In this document: positions 44,322 through 53,419 of the stretch, in pieces
Layout of the letters: each line of letters begins with the position of its first letter
Position numbering within the stretch: the stretch's first letter is position 1
The notes under the pieces: model-generated
The model's database searches: none
The model's input: the letters and a program-made list of their open reading frames with translations, nothing else
Told to the model about the DNA's origin: nothing
Origin: JADKIH01 sp031417555
GTDB lineage: Bacteria; Bacteroidota; Bacteroidia; AKYH767-A; 2013-40CM-41-45
NCBI GenBank assembly: GCA_031417555.1
Contig: JANOVV010000072.1
Location: 1-64,000 of the forward strand
DNA length: 64,000 bases
Direction of reading: 5' to 3'
Made by a program: the position numbers and the translations under genes

Positions 44322-46001
44322 ATGAAAAAAATAATTGTAAATACTTTTTTTGCCTCACTCTTGTTATTATCAATGACGAATCAAGGTCAGACAACCAGAC
44401 TTCAGGCCATTCATAATTGTCCGGATACTATTGTTGATACTGTTGATGTATATTTAGATAATACATTACTTATTCCCGGCTTTGCATTTCAAAATGCTAC
44501 TTCTTACATTGATGCTCCGGCAGGCTTAGCTTTTGATCTTGTGCTTACTTCCTTTGGAAAAGGTGATACCATAAATCCTCTTTTTCGAAAAACGTTTTTA
44601 TTAGCCGACACCATTACCTATGTTGTTGTTGCAAGTGGCGAAGTTGGTAATCCCGGAATTAGTGGCTTCGATTTAAGGGCCTACTCCGGGCAAGAAACTT
44701 CAACGAATTCAGGTTTTACAGAAGTCAGTTTAAAATTTATCCATGGTGTTTATGATGCGCCTATGATTGATGTCTTTGAGACAGTAGTAAATGAAGCAGA
44801 AATTTTTTCAGATATAAGTTTCGGACAGGATAGCGGCTATGTAAATTTGGATGCAACTGATTTAAATTTTCAGGTAAAAACTCAAAACGGACAAGTAGTT
44901 GGCGAGTACGATGCGAACTTTATTCCTTTTGAAGATAGCGCTATCATAGTTTTGGCAACCGGATTTTTAGATACTGCAAGCTCTGCAGGTATTGAACCAT
45001 TTGGCTTAATTGCTGTTTTAGCAAATGGGAATGTACTTCATCTGCCTTCTAAAATAGTTACTCCTGCGCATCTACAAGTCATACATAATTGTGCTGCAAC
45101 TGATGCTGCAACCGTAGATGTTTGGTTGAATGCAGGCCCACAACCTTTGATTGATAATTTTAATTTCAGAACAGCAACGCCATTTATTGATGCTCCTGCG
45201 GGTACTTTGTTCGATATTTCAATTTGTCTGCCTAATAGTACAGATACTACCTCTGCCCTATTCAGACAAAGTTTTATTTTAGAAAGTAATAAAACATATA
45301 TTATTATAGCTTCAGGAATTGCCGGTTCAGGAACATATAATCCAATGACACCTTTTTCACTTGATGTAATTCCTGATGCCCGCCAGGTCGCAGATATTTC
45401 TTCTAATGTTGACGTCATTGTTTGGCACGGTTCCACAGACGCTCCTTATGTAGATGTAGCAGAAACTCAAATTGGTTCAGGAACTGTTGTTGATAATATT
45501 TCATATGGTACCTATCAGGGCTATTTAGGTTTGCCACCCCAGAATTACGATTTAACTATTCAGGATTCATCAGGAACTACAAATTTAATTAGCTACGATG
45601 GTAATCTCACTTCATTCACCGGTCAGGCAATAACTATCCTGGCAAGCGGGTTTCTTAATCCTGCAAATAATAATAACGGACCGGAATTTGGTTTATGGGT
45701 TGCCACTGCAGCCGGTGGAAACCTAATACCTTTAAGCATAATTTTAGGTATTGATGAATTCAATAATGAAACTGAATTAACATTATTCCCGAATCCATCT
45801 CAGGAAAATATTAAACTCAACGGCGAATTTTCCGGAGGAAAATATTTTATCAGCAATATGAATGGTCAGGTCGTTAAAACTGGTCAATTTGGAAAATCTT
45901 CATCTCAAAACATAAATGTTTCTAATTTAAGTAATGGAATTTATCAAATTCAAATTACTATTGGTAAAAAGCAATTCAAAAAACTGTTTTCCAAGTTGTA
46001 A
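44322..46001 (+). CDS. T9SS-secreted DUF4397 protein
   Basis: 559 residues. A signal peptide is followed by two double DUF4397 units (about 25-230 and 248-470) recognisable by LQAIHNC-(P/A), VDVYLDNTLLIPGFAFQNAT, SYIDAPAG, then LKFIHGVYDAPMIDV and VIVWHGSTDAPYVDVAET. A type A T9SS sorting domain closes it (LFPNPSQENIKLNG ... LSNGIYQIQITIGKKQFKKLF). DUF4397 is a beta-sandwich of unknown function found in surface proteins. It stands alone with a terminator-like hairpin after it. Confidence 0.92.
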   Translation: MKKIIVNTFFASLLLLSMTNQGQTTRLQAIHNCPDTIVDTVDVYLDNTLLIPGFAFQNATSYIDAPAGLAFDLVLTSFGKGDTINPLFRKTFLLADTITYVVVASGEVGNPGISGFDLRAYSGQETSTNSGFTEVSLKFIHGVYDAPMIDVFETVVNEAEIFSDISFGQDSGYVNLDATDLNFQVKTQNGQVVGEYDANFIPFEDSAIIVLATGFLDTASSAGIEPFGLIAVLANGNVLHLPSKIVTPAHLQVIHNCAATDAATVDVWLNAGPQPLIDNFNFRTATPFIDAPAGTLFDISICLPNSTDTTSALFRQSFILESNKTYIIIASGIAGSGTYNPMTPFSLDVIPDARQVADISSNVDVIVWHGSTDAPYVDVAETQIGSGTVVDNISYGTYQGYLGLPPQNYDLTIQDSSGTTNLISYDGNLTSFTGQAITILASGFLNPANNNNGPEFGLWVATAAGGNLIPLSIILGIDEFNNETELTLFPNPSQENIKLNGEFSGGKYFISNMNGQVVKTGQFGKSSSQNINVSNLSNGIYQIQITIGKKQFKKLFSKL

Positions 46002-46456
46002 TAATTGTTTTTTGTTGTGGTGTGTCGAAAAGGCCTTTTTAGAAATAAGAGGGCCTTTCGTATTTTGATAAGTATTTTTAAAATTAACTTTAAAGAATTT
46101 GTGAATTAAAATTGTTCAATTGAAACAGAAATTATATTAATAAAAAACAATCTTTTTTTACCCATATTAACAGGAAAAATATTTTTTTAAATTTAGAAAA
46201 TCAGCCTGTTATTAACAATGTTCCATTAATTTTACCTAAACCCTAATAAAATAAGCCTATTCAGGGCAAGAAAGTCGTTTTTTATAAGATATAAATTGTT
46301 ATAAATTTTCGAAAAAATGGCATTATTATTTTAAATATTTTAGTAACGTTGTTAAAAACTTTTATTGATTGATTCCGATTATAGGAAATGTGATACAATG
46401 CAATATGTTTGAATCTGTAAAAGTTAAAAACCAAAAAAATAAATAGTAAAATAACC
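46002..46456. other. 455-base A/T-rich leader region
   Basis: After the terminator-like hairpin, about 390 bases of very A/T-rich sequence lead to the next gene. It contains a perfect -7 box TATGTTTG at 46404-46411 (46 bases before the ATG) without a clear -33 box, and an AACAGG ... CCTGTT inverted pair about 30 bases apart near 46170-46215. No open frame, tRNA or tandem repeat is seen. Confidence 0.4.
46026..46067 (+). terminator. Terminator-like hairpin after the DUF4397 gene
   Basis: CGAAA(A)GGCC and GGCCTTTCG pair around a 16-base loop, followed by TATTTTG. The loop is long and the T-run broken, so the terminator is moderate. Confidence 0.5.
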
Positions 46457-48460
46457 ATGAAAAGAGCTCAAACCATTCGCCTAAAAACAACATTAAGGCG
46501 GGTTGCTATTGCTACGAGTTGTTTTTTTATTTTGTCTATATGTATTATTGTAATTATAAATTTAGGCTCGAGAAAAGAAGCAAAAGCAGCCGGTACAGAA
46601 ACTCTTACTTCTGGTGCTTTTATTATAAATATGGGTATAATACCTCAGACCTATGCAAATGGACTTAAGCCTTATGGAATGATTTACGATTTAATTGTAA
46701 ACTATAAAATTCCAATAAAATGGGTTATCAATCAATCTAAATCAAGGGACGGAGTTGATTTTACGTACAATGCAGTTAATTATAGTGGTGGTCCTTTTAT
46801 CATTGAGTCTGAAAATATCTCTGCAACTATTAGTGCTCGAATTACCTATTGGCAAGGCCAGGGGGTATCCGGTGTATATACAACAAGTTCTATATCTGTA
46901 CCTGTTTATAGTACACTTACCGTTTTCCCTAAAGTGACTATTGATACCATATCTAATAGACAATCCATTATTACAGGTTATTACACCAATGCAGCAATTC
47001 CATCAACTGCTTATTTTCTAGGTTCTCCCTCTACCTTAAACGGCTGTGTTGATATATGGACAAATCCACACGGTGATCCGACTTGGGCAACACACAAAGA
47101 CCTTTATAATTTTGTAACTGTTTATAAATCCTGGGTCTGGGCTGGATGTCATTCTGTGAGTGTAATGGAAGGATGCAAAGACTTAGTAGCCCCTTTCCAA
47201 CAATTAAATTTTCTCACTTCCAATGGATTGCAATGTTATAGCGGCGGCAAATGTGGACCTGCAATAACTGAATCACATGGTAATTCAACTGCCCCGTATA
47301 CGTATTATTATCCTACAGACCCTGTTATGCAATTTATGAGCGATATGCATCAAGCTGCATCGAGTGGTTCAGAAGACTGGTATATTCCTACAACCACTGG
47401 CCAATGGAATACTAATACCAAACAGCTCGTTAATACAAGTGATGGCTCTGGATCACGCAAGGGAGTAAAGTTGGTTTACGGACCTGCATATGGCGATGTT
47501 AACAATGGATATGTTATGTATGAAAGTGGACATGATCTTGATGGAGGTGGTACTACAGCGCAAAAAGTTAGTGCTCAGCGCGCTTATTTTAACTTTCTTT
47601 TATTAGGGGGCATTTCAAAATCGTTAACAGTTACATCAACTGTTCCTGCAACCGCCAGTTCAAGAGATAAGGTTGATATTTCAGCTACAGCTACTGGCGG
47701 GGGAGGCTCGTATACTTATAAGTGGACTAGTTTACTAGGTGCTGTATTTGCTTCGTCAACTCAGGCTGTAACAAAATATCATGTTCCTAATGTTAGTACT
47801 GAAACTACGGATATAATTACTATAACAGCAACAGATAATTGCAACAGACAGAATTTCACAAAAAAAACTATTGCAGTAGTTCCATCTTCCTTACCTATAA
47901 AACTAAAATCTTTTAAAGTCAACAATTCAAATAAAGGTGTTATTGTAGAATGGTCTACAGCATCAGAAATAAACAATGATTTTTTCAGTGTTCAGCGTTC
48001 TCTTGATGGATTTAATTTTATTGAATTGGGTAGAGTACGTGGCGCAGGAAACAGTACTATTTTATTAGATTATTCATTTACCGACGAGCACCCTTACCAC
48101 GGAACTTCTTACTATCGATTAAAGCAAACTGATTATGATGGTAAATCGGAAACTTTTAACATTGTATCAGTTAATTTAAAAGAAAAACTAAGTAATATTA
48201 ATGAAGTTCATATTTATCCAAATCCTTTCAGCGATTCTTTCACTGCTGAATTTGAATCGATCGATAAAAAAGAAATACAGATTCAGTTATTAAGTTTGAG
48301 CGGTGTAATTATTTACAATGAGTCTATGGTGATAGATGAAGGTAAAAACTCTTTTCACTTTACCACTCCCGATAATATGAAAACCGGTATTTATATTTTC
48401 AGGGTTTTAAATGGTTCGTCTGTTTTAGCTAATGAAAAGGTTTATTGCAGGAGGAATTAG
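46457..48460 (+). CDS. T9SS-secreted protein with an unrecognised N-terminal domain, Ig-like and fibronectin-like modules
   Basis: 667 residues. A long basic N-region (KRAQTIRLKTTLRRV) precedes one hydrophobic helix and a possible AxA cleavage near residue 47. A domain of about 340 residues follows (50-390) that I cannot name; it contains NMGIIPQTYANGLKPYGMIY, KIPIKWVINQSKSRDGVDFT, DIWTNPHGDPTWATHKDLY, SWVWAGCHSVSVMEGC and YVMYESGHDLDGGG. Then come an Ig/PKD-like domain (about 392-475), a fibronectin-III-like module (477-565, VVEWSTASEINNDFFSVQRS, SYYRLKQTDYDGKSE) and a type A T9SS sorting domain (IYPNPFSDSFTAEFES). The His/Asp/Cys-rich domain 1 might be enzymatic. The long leader suggests independent regulation. 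Confidence 0.85.
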   Translation: MKRAQTIRLKTTLRRVAIATSCFFILSICIIVIINLGSRKEAKAAGTETLTSGAFIINMGIIPQTYANGLKPYGMIYDLIVNYKIPIKWVINQSKSRDGVDFTYNAVNYSGGPFIIESENISATISARITYWQGQGVSGVYTTSSISVPVYSTLTVFPKVTIDTISNRQSIITGYYTNAAIPSTAYFLGSPSTLNGCVDIWTNPHGDPTWATHKDLYNFVTVYKSWVWAGCHSVSVMEGCKDLVAPFQQLNFLTSNGLQCYSGGKCGPAITESHGNSTAPYTYYYPTDPVMQFMSDMHQAASSGSEDWYIPTTTGQWNTNTKQLVNTSDGSGSRKGVKLVYGPAYGDVNNGYVMYESGHDLDGGGTTAQKVSAQRAYFNFLLLGGISKSLTVTSTVPATASSRDKVDISATATGGGGSYTYKWTSLLGAVFASSTQAVTKYHVPNVSTETTDIITITATDNCNRQNFTKKTIAVVPSSLPIKLKSFKVNNSNKGVIVEWSTASEINNDFFSVQRSLDGFNFIELGRVRGAGNSTILLDYSFTDEHPYHGTSYYRLKQTDYDGKSETFNIVSVNLKEKLSNINEVHIYPNPFSDSFTAEFESIDKKEIQIQLLSLSGVIIYNESMVIDEGKNSFHFTTPDNMKTGIYIFRVLNGSSVLANEKVYCRRN

Positions 48461-48464
48461 GTAG

Positions 48465-48518
48465 AGTATCAAGTATCAAGTATCAAGTATCAAGTATCAA
48501 GTATCAAGTATCAAGTAT
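48465..48518. repeat. 7-bp tandem repeat, seven perfect AGTATCA units
   Basis: Seven identical heptamers (48465-48513) plus AGTAT, starting 4 bases after the stop codon of the preceding gene. It is the longest array of the family in the window. Confidence 0.95.
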
Positions 48519-48599
48519 TTTATTTAAAAAATTTTTTTAGGTTTATATTGGTATTTTTAATGATTTTTTCTTTTTTCATTAAAATATCAGAATAAAAAC

Positions 48600-48607
48600 T
48601 ATTTTTG
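48600..48607 (+). promoter_or_regulatory. Possible -7 box of mscL
   Basis: TATTTTTG, a perfect TAnnTTTG, 39 bases before the mscL ATG. No convincing -33 box at 19-21 bases. Confidence 0.35.
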
Positions 48608-48646
48608 CCGACTTAATCGGAAAAAAATTCCATAAAACTTAAAAAA

Positions 48647-49063
48647 ATGTCATTTACATCAGAATTTAAAGAATTTGTTTCGAAAGGAAACGTAGTCGAT
48701 TTAGCAGTCGGTGTTGTTATCGGAGCTGCTTTTGGAAAAATTGTCACTTCGTTAGTTGAAGATATATTAATGCCGCCGATAGGACTAATTATAGGTGGGG
48801 TAAATTTTGCAGATCTTAAAATGGTAATTAAGAGTGCAACTGTCGATGCTGCCGGTGTAGTAGTACCAGCTGTAAGCATTAATTACGGAAACTTTATTCA
48901 AGTAGCAATTAGCTTCATTATCGTTGCGCTTGCTATTTTTGTATTCGTAGTTAAGCCAATGAATTCAATGAAAAAGAAACAAGCCGCTGCTCCTGCTACT
49001 CCACCTGCACCAACAAAGCAAGAAGTTCTACTTTCTGAAATCAGAGATTTGCTTAGAAAATAA
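48647..49063 (+). CDS. mscL: Large-conductance mechanosensitive channel MscL
   Basis: 138 residues: N-terminal amphipathic helix FTSEFKEFVSKGNVVDLAVG, TM1 (GVVIGAAFGKIVTSLVEDILMP), a periplasmic loop, TM2 (NFIQVAISFIIVALAIFVFVV) and a C-terminal helix bundle after a proline/alanine linker (KQEVLLSEIRDLLRK). It forms a homopentamer in the inner membrane that opens under hypo-osmotic stress. Single gene with its own promoter-like box and a strong terminator. Confidence 0.98.
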   Translation: MSFTSEFKEFVSKGNVVDLAVGVVIGAAFGKIVTSLVEDILMPPIGLIIGGVNFADLKMVIKSATVDAAGVVVPAVSINYGNFIQVAISFIIVALAIFVFVVKPMNSMKKKQAAAPATPPAPTKQEVLLSEIRDLLRK

Positions 49064-49105
49064 TTTCAGCTGTTAAATAATACTATTTTATTATTAATAA
49101 ATATC

Positions 49106-49136
49106 AAAAAGGTCTGTCTTTCGACAGGCCTTTTTT
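49106..49136 (+). terminator. Terminator after mscL
   Basis: AAAAAGG(T)CTGTC-TTTC-GACAGGCCTTTTTT: a near-perfect stem with a 4-base loop, an A-run before and a T-run after. Confidence 0.93.
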
Positions 49137-49203
49137 AATTCAACGAAACTGTTTGAAATTGAAAAGATAAAAATTAATTTTACATTTTATAAATCAAAAT
49201 GAT

Positions 49204-49905
49204 ATGCTCGAAAATTTACCGCAATACATTTCTTTGGTTTTTAGCTTCACCACAATTGTTACTCTATTTTTTTTCTTTCTAATAATCTTTAATTCAAAAG
49301 ATTTTTCTTCCAAATTAAATGTGATTATTTTGGCATTAACGCTTTGGTTAATTCTTCAAATGATCTTATCATTTTTTAATTTTTATAATTCAAACACACA
49401 GTCTTTTCCTCCCCGATTTCTTTTATTGATTTTACCTCCATTTTTAACAATAATACTATTATTCTTTACCCCAGCAGGAAAAAATTTTATTGATAGCCTT
49501 CCATTAGTATATCTGACACTGTTAAACATCGTCAGAATTCCAGTCGAAATAGTACTCTATTGGCTATTCCTAAATAAAACAGTTCCTGAAATAATGACCT
49601 TCCATGGAAATAATTTTGATATATTCTCAGGAATAACTGCTCCAATTATTGCCTATTTTGGCATCCATAAAAAATTCTTCAATAAAAAAATAATCTTAAC
49701 ATGGAATTTTATTGCATTGGCCCTTTTATTAAATATCGTAATTACTGCAATTTTCTCCGCGCCGTTTCCATTTCAGAAATTTGCTTTTGAACAGCCAAAT
49801 ATTGCTGTCTTGTATTTTCCTTTTAGCTGGTTGCCGGGATTTATTGTACCTGTCGTTCTGTTTACCCACCTTGCCTCCATCAGAATATTAATAAAGGAAA
49901 AATAA
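49204..49905 (+). CDS. Multi-pass membrane protein of unknown function
   Basis: 233 residues with about seven hydrophobic helices, e.g. FTTIVTLFFFFLIIFNS, VIILALTLWLILQMILSFF, FLLLILPPFLTIILLFF, FIALALLLNIVITAIFSAP and SWLPGFIVPVVLFTHLASI. No catalytic motif is apparent. The PPRFLL and FPFSWLPGFIVP segments are reminiscent of a small integral membrane family seen in Bacteroidota without known function. It is a single gene between mscL and an alpha/beta hydrolase. Confidence 0.75.
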   Translation: MLENLPQYISLVFSFTTIVTLFFFFLIIFNSKDFSSKLNVIILALTLWLILQMILSFFNFYNSNTQSFPPRFLLLILPPFLTIILLFFTPAGKNFIDSLPLVYLTLLNIVRIPVEIVLYWLFLNKTVPEIMTFHGNNFDIFSGITAPIIAYFGIHKKFFNKKIILTWNFIALALLLNIVITAIFSAPFPFQKFAFEQPNIAVLYFPFSWLPGFIVPVVLFTHLASIRILIKEK

Positions 49906-50059
49906 AGCAATTTTCATATTTCAAGACTCAATTATTATTGTTTTTAGAGAAATTTTTTCACTCACGAAGCATGCAGAAAATAATTTATTACAATTATTTA
50001 AGTATGCATTCAAGAAATTTTAATTAGTTTTATATATTATTGGAATAAAATTTAAAACA

Positions 50060-51013
50060 ATGAAAACTCATAAATTCCCTCGGCTTATTTTAATATTACT
50101 TTTGTTTTTTTCTTTTACAAATTGCAAACAACAAAATACTCTTAAACCAAAAGAAGGATTCATAACAGTTAAAGGCGGCAAAGTTTGGTATAAAATAGTT
50201 GGCGAAGGTGTTAAAACTCCAATTTTGTTATTGCACGGAGGCCCCGGTGTTCCAAGTTTCTACCTAAATCCATTAACCGCTTTAGGAAAAGACAGGCCCG
50301 TTATATTTCTTGATCAACTAGGCTGCGGCCGATCGGATAAAATTACCGATACTACTCTTATGACCGTTGAAAATTTTGTAGATCAAATCAAACAAATCAA
50401 AGATTCACTTGGTATAAAGGATTTTTATCTCTACGGACAATCATGGGGCACCATGTTAGGAACTGATTACTATTTGAAATACCCAGACGGAATAAAAGCA
50501 ATCATTTTTAGTAGCCCGGCCATCAGTATTCCAATGTGGCTGCAAGATGCCGATACACTTATATCTACATTACCGGATTCTATTCAAAATGCTATTCGAA
50601 CGAATGAGCAAAATAAAACCTACGATTCACCCGACTATCAAAATGCAATTTTAGTGTATTACCAACATTTTCTTGCACGGAAGCTACCGTGGTCATCAGA
50701 TATCGACAGCGCCTTCATGTTAATGGGTGCCAATGTTTACAATTTTATGGGAGGGCCAAGCGAATTTACTATGACCGGCACATTGAAAGATTATGATCGC
50801 ACCAATCGATTAAACGAAATAAAAGTACCTACTCTATTTATAACCGGTGAATTTGATGAGGCACGACCTTCAACCGTAAAATACTACCAGAGCCTCGTTC
50901 CCGGAGCTCAATTTGAACTTATAGAAAACGCAGGACATTTAACGATGCAGGATAATCCGGATAAAAATTTAAAAATAATCACTGATTTTATTAATAGTAT
51001 CGAAAATCATTAA
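50060..51013 (+). CDS. Alpha/beta hydrolase lipoprotein, proline iminopeptidase-like
   Basis: 317 residues. The signal peptide ends in a lipobox (FSFTNC), so the enzyme is membrane-anchored outside the cytoplasm. The hydrolase core carries the HGGPG oxyanion motif, the nucleophile elbow GQSWG with S128, acid D266 (GEFDEARP) and H293 (AGHLTMQD). HGGPG plus this triad is typical of the S33 proline iminopeptidase subgroup, which removes N-terminal proline from peptides; amide or ester hydrolysis of other substrates is possible. It is a single gene; 234 bases separate it from the second RND operon. Confidence 0.9.
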   Translation: MKTHKFPRLILILLLFFSFTNCKQQNTLKPKEGFITVKGGKVWYKIVGEGVKTPILLLHGGPGVPSFYLNPLTALGKDRPVIFLDQLGCGRSDKITDTTLMTVENFVDQIKQIKDSLGIKDFYLYGQSWGTMLGTDYYLKYPDGIKAIIFSSPAISIPMWLQDADTLISTLPDSIQNAIRTNEQNKTYDSPDYQNAILVYYQHFLARKLPWSSDIDSAFMLMGANVYNFMGGPSEFTMTGTLKDYDRTNRLNEIKVPTLFITGEFDEARPSTVKYYQSLVPGAQFELIENAGHLTMQDNPDKNLKIITDFINSIENH

Positions 51014-51219
51014 AATTTAAAAAAGTCTATCTTTCATTGCATAAAAAAATATATTTACACTCATTACTTTCTTTTCATTACAACACAATTTTGCCGATGA
51101 TCTGATTAACAGAAGAGCAAAAATATGGTTTGAAGAAATTCCTTCATTTAGACTTCATAAACCATGGTTCAAATTTTTGAATCAATGTTAGGATTTAGTT
51201 TAGCTATTGATTATTAATC

Positions 51220-51227
51220 TATCTTTG
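51220..51227 (+). promoter_or_regulatory. Probable -7 box of the second RND operon
   Basis: TATCTTTG, a perfect TAnnTTTG, 20 bases before the GTG start of the TolC-like gene. No clear TTTG is found 19-21 bases upstream. Confidence 0.4.
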
Positions 51228-51247
51228 AAATAAATTTTTACAATTTC

Positions 51248-52501
51248 GTGTTTAATAAAATAGCAATACATAGATTTTTAATATTTATTGTTTTAGTTGT
51301 ACTTAATATTATTCAAACAAAAGTAGAATGTCAGACATTAGAATTGTACATTAAGACAGGAATTAAAAATAGTCCGCTTTTAAAAAATTTTAACAACCAG
51401 TTATTATCCTTCGGCATTGACAGTTCAATTATTAAAGCAGGCAGAAAACCAGTTATAAATCTTTCATCTCAGGCAATATATGCTCCTTCATCAAAAGATT
51501 TCGGTTACGATTATGCAATTACCAATGGTGGAAATTATTCTGCTTTACTGAACGTTACACAACCAATCCTTTATAATCAAATTAATAGAGCAAGATTACA
51601 AGCTCTTTCTGTTTCTGGTCAATCGCTACTGGCAAATATTAAAATTTCCGAAAATGATTTAAAAAAAAATATTACAGAACATTTCCTGACAGCATTTGCA
51701 GATTACAGCAGGATTCAATCCTATAAAACCATATTAAAACTTTTACAAGATCAACAATTGCTTTTAAAACAATTGGTCAACAATGGAGTTTATCTGGCAA
51801 CAGATATCATAAATCTTATACTTTCTATAAAATCGCAGGAGATTTCTATTAAGCAAGCTTTTATTCAATATAAAAACGATTTAGGAACTCTGAATTTTAT
51901 TTGTGGAATAACGGATACATCAACAATAATTTTACAAAACCCTCAAATCGTATTACAAAATGACTTCAACATAAATAATTCACCATTGATGATGCAATTT
52001 AGAATCGATAGCTTGAGGAATATTACCGATAAATTTTTAATTGATGTCAATTACAAACCACACCTAAATAGCTTCGCTGACGTCGGTTTCAATGCAATTA
52101 TACCTAAAAATATTCCGGACAATTTCGGTGGAAGTATTGGTTTAAATTTTACAATACCCATTTATGATGGACGACAGCGGCAATTGCAGCATAATAAAAT
52201 TACTTTAAATGAGAACACAAGAATAAATCAAATTGAATTTTATAATAAACAATTTAACCAGCAACGAATTCAGCTAACTGAACAATTGAAATTAACAGAT
52301 GATTTAATTTCAGAAATCAAAAACCAGATTTCTGATCAAAAACATCTTATAAACTTATACCAGATAGAAATAGAAAAGGGGCTCGCGAGAGTTATCGACT
52401 TTCTTACATTGGTAAATAACTACTCATTAACTGTAATCAATTTAACACTATCTGAAATCGATAGGATGCAAATAATCAATCAAATGAATTATATGAAATG
52501 A
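51248..52501 (+). CDS. TolC-family outer membrane efflux protein (second operon)
   Basis: 417 residues, started by GTG (MFNKIAIHRFLIFIVLVVLN, a signal peptide). The OEP fold shows in the helical repeats: LELYIKTGIKNSPLLKNFNNQ, LNVTQPILYNQINRARLQAL and the LNFTIPIYDGRQRQLQHNK strand-turn segment typical of TolC-like channels. Its last four bases (ATGA) overlap the start of the adaptor gene, so translation is coupled. Unlike the first efflux operon, the channel gene comes first. Confidence 0.92.
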   Translation: MFNKIAIHRFLIFIVLVVLNIIQTKVECQTLELYIKTGIKNSPLLKNFNNQLLSFGIDSSIIKAGRKPVINLSSQAIYAPSSKDFGYDYAITNGGNYSALLNVTQPILYNQINRARLQALSVSGQSLLANIKISENDLKKNITEHFLTAFADYSRIQSYKTILKLLQDQQLLLKQLVNNGVYLATDIINLILSIKSQEISIKQAFIQYKNDLGTLNFICGITDTSTIILQNPQIVLQNDFNINNSPLMMQFRIDSLRNITDKFLIDVNYKPHLNSFADVGFNAIIPKNIPDNFGGSIGLNFTIPIYDGRQRQLQHNKITLNENTRINQIEFYNKQFNQQRIQLTEQLKLTDDLISEIKNQISDQKHLINLYQIEIEKGLARVIDFLTLVNNYSLTVINLTLSEIDRMQIINQMNYMK

Positions 52502-53415
52502 AAATAATCATATCCCGCCTCATACTATTTTTCCTACTCATAACCGGATGTAGAAATGAAAATCCTACATCCAAAGAAAGAACTTCTTCAGTAAAAACGC
52601 CTGTACATGTAACGACCATAGAAAACACAAATATCAGTGAAAAGATAAATTTGAATGCAATTTCCCAATTCCAAAAGAAGAACACAGTAAAAGCAACCAG
52701 CAATGGTTATGTCGAGAAAGTATTTAAAAGCATCGGTGAAAATATATCAATTGGGAATCCATTATTTACAATAAAAACAAAAGAAGCGGAAGCATTAAGT
52801 AAATTAAATATTCAGGACTCTCTTTTTAATTTTAAAGGTTTACTGGCGATTTTATCTCCATCTTCAGGAATTATTTCTGAAATTTCAAAACAAACAAATG
52901 ACTATGTAACAGATGGAGACCAATTAGCTTTGATAGCCGATAAAAGTAGTTTCGTCTTCCTTTTAAGTGTTCCTTTTGAGCTCAATAAGTATGTAATAAT
53001 TGGATCCAATTGTAAAATTCTATTGCCCGATTCTACCTCAATCGATGGAACAATTATGAATAAACTACCAGGAATAGATCCAACATCTCAAACACAGAGT
53101 TATATTGTTAAACCACAAACAACCTTGACATTACCTGAAAACCTTATAGCAATAGTTCAAATCAATAAAAACAAAAGGCAAAATACTCAAGTAATAGATA
53201 AAACCGCTGTACTTGCTGATGAGAATTTTGAAAATTTCTGGGTGATGATGATAGTTAATGATAGTACAGCGGTAAGAATTAATATTAATAAAGGTATATC
53301 AACTGATAATAAGATTGAAATTCTTTCTCCTCATTTCAATACAAGCGATAGGATTATAAGTTCAGGAAATTATGGCTTGCCTGATACTGCTAATATAAAG
53401 ATGATTAAAGAATAA
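52498..53415 (+). CDS. RND efflux adaptor lipoprotein
   Basis: 305 residues with a lipobox (LFFLLITGC), so the adaptor is lipid-anchored rather than spanned by a helix as in the first operon. The lipoyl halves are short (TVKATSNGYVEKVFKSIGEN ... LLAILSPSSGIISEISKQTND) and the alpha-hairpin between them is nearly absent (about 25 residues), so it is a compact adaptor. A beta-barrel and membrane-proximal domain follow. It starts inside the TolC stop (ATGA) and ends 4 bases before the pump. Confidence 0.88.
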   Translation: MKIIISRLILFFLLITGCRNENPTSKERTSSVKTPVHVTTIENTNISEKINLNAISQFQKKNTVKATSNGYVEKVFKSIGENISIGNPLFTIKTKEAEALSKLNIQDSLFNFKGLLAILSPSSGIISEISKQTNDYVTDGDQLALIADKSSFVFLLSVPFELNKYVIIGSNCKILLPDSTSIDGTIMNKLPGIDPTSQTQSYIVKPQTTLTLPENLIAIVQINKNKRQNTQVIDKTAVLADENFENFWVMMIVNDSTAVRININKGISTDNKIEILSPHFNTSDRIISSGNYGLPDTANIKMIKE

Positions 53416-53419
53416 CAGG

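Noticed and set aside
45038..45436. 132-codon minus-strand open frame inside the DUF4397 gene
   Set aside because: Opposite strand of a well-supported DUF4397 repeat; no recognisable domain.
46002..46456. tRNA or other stable RNA in the long gap
   Set aside because: No T-loop GTTCGA-type sequence or acceptor-stem pairing; the region is simply A/T-rich.
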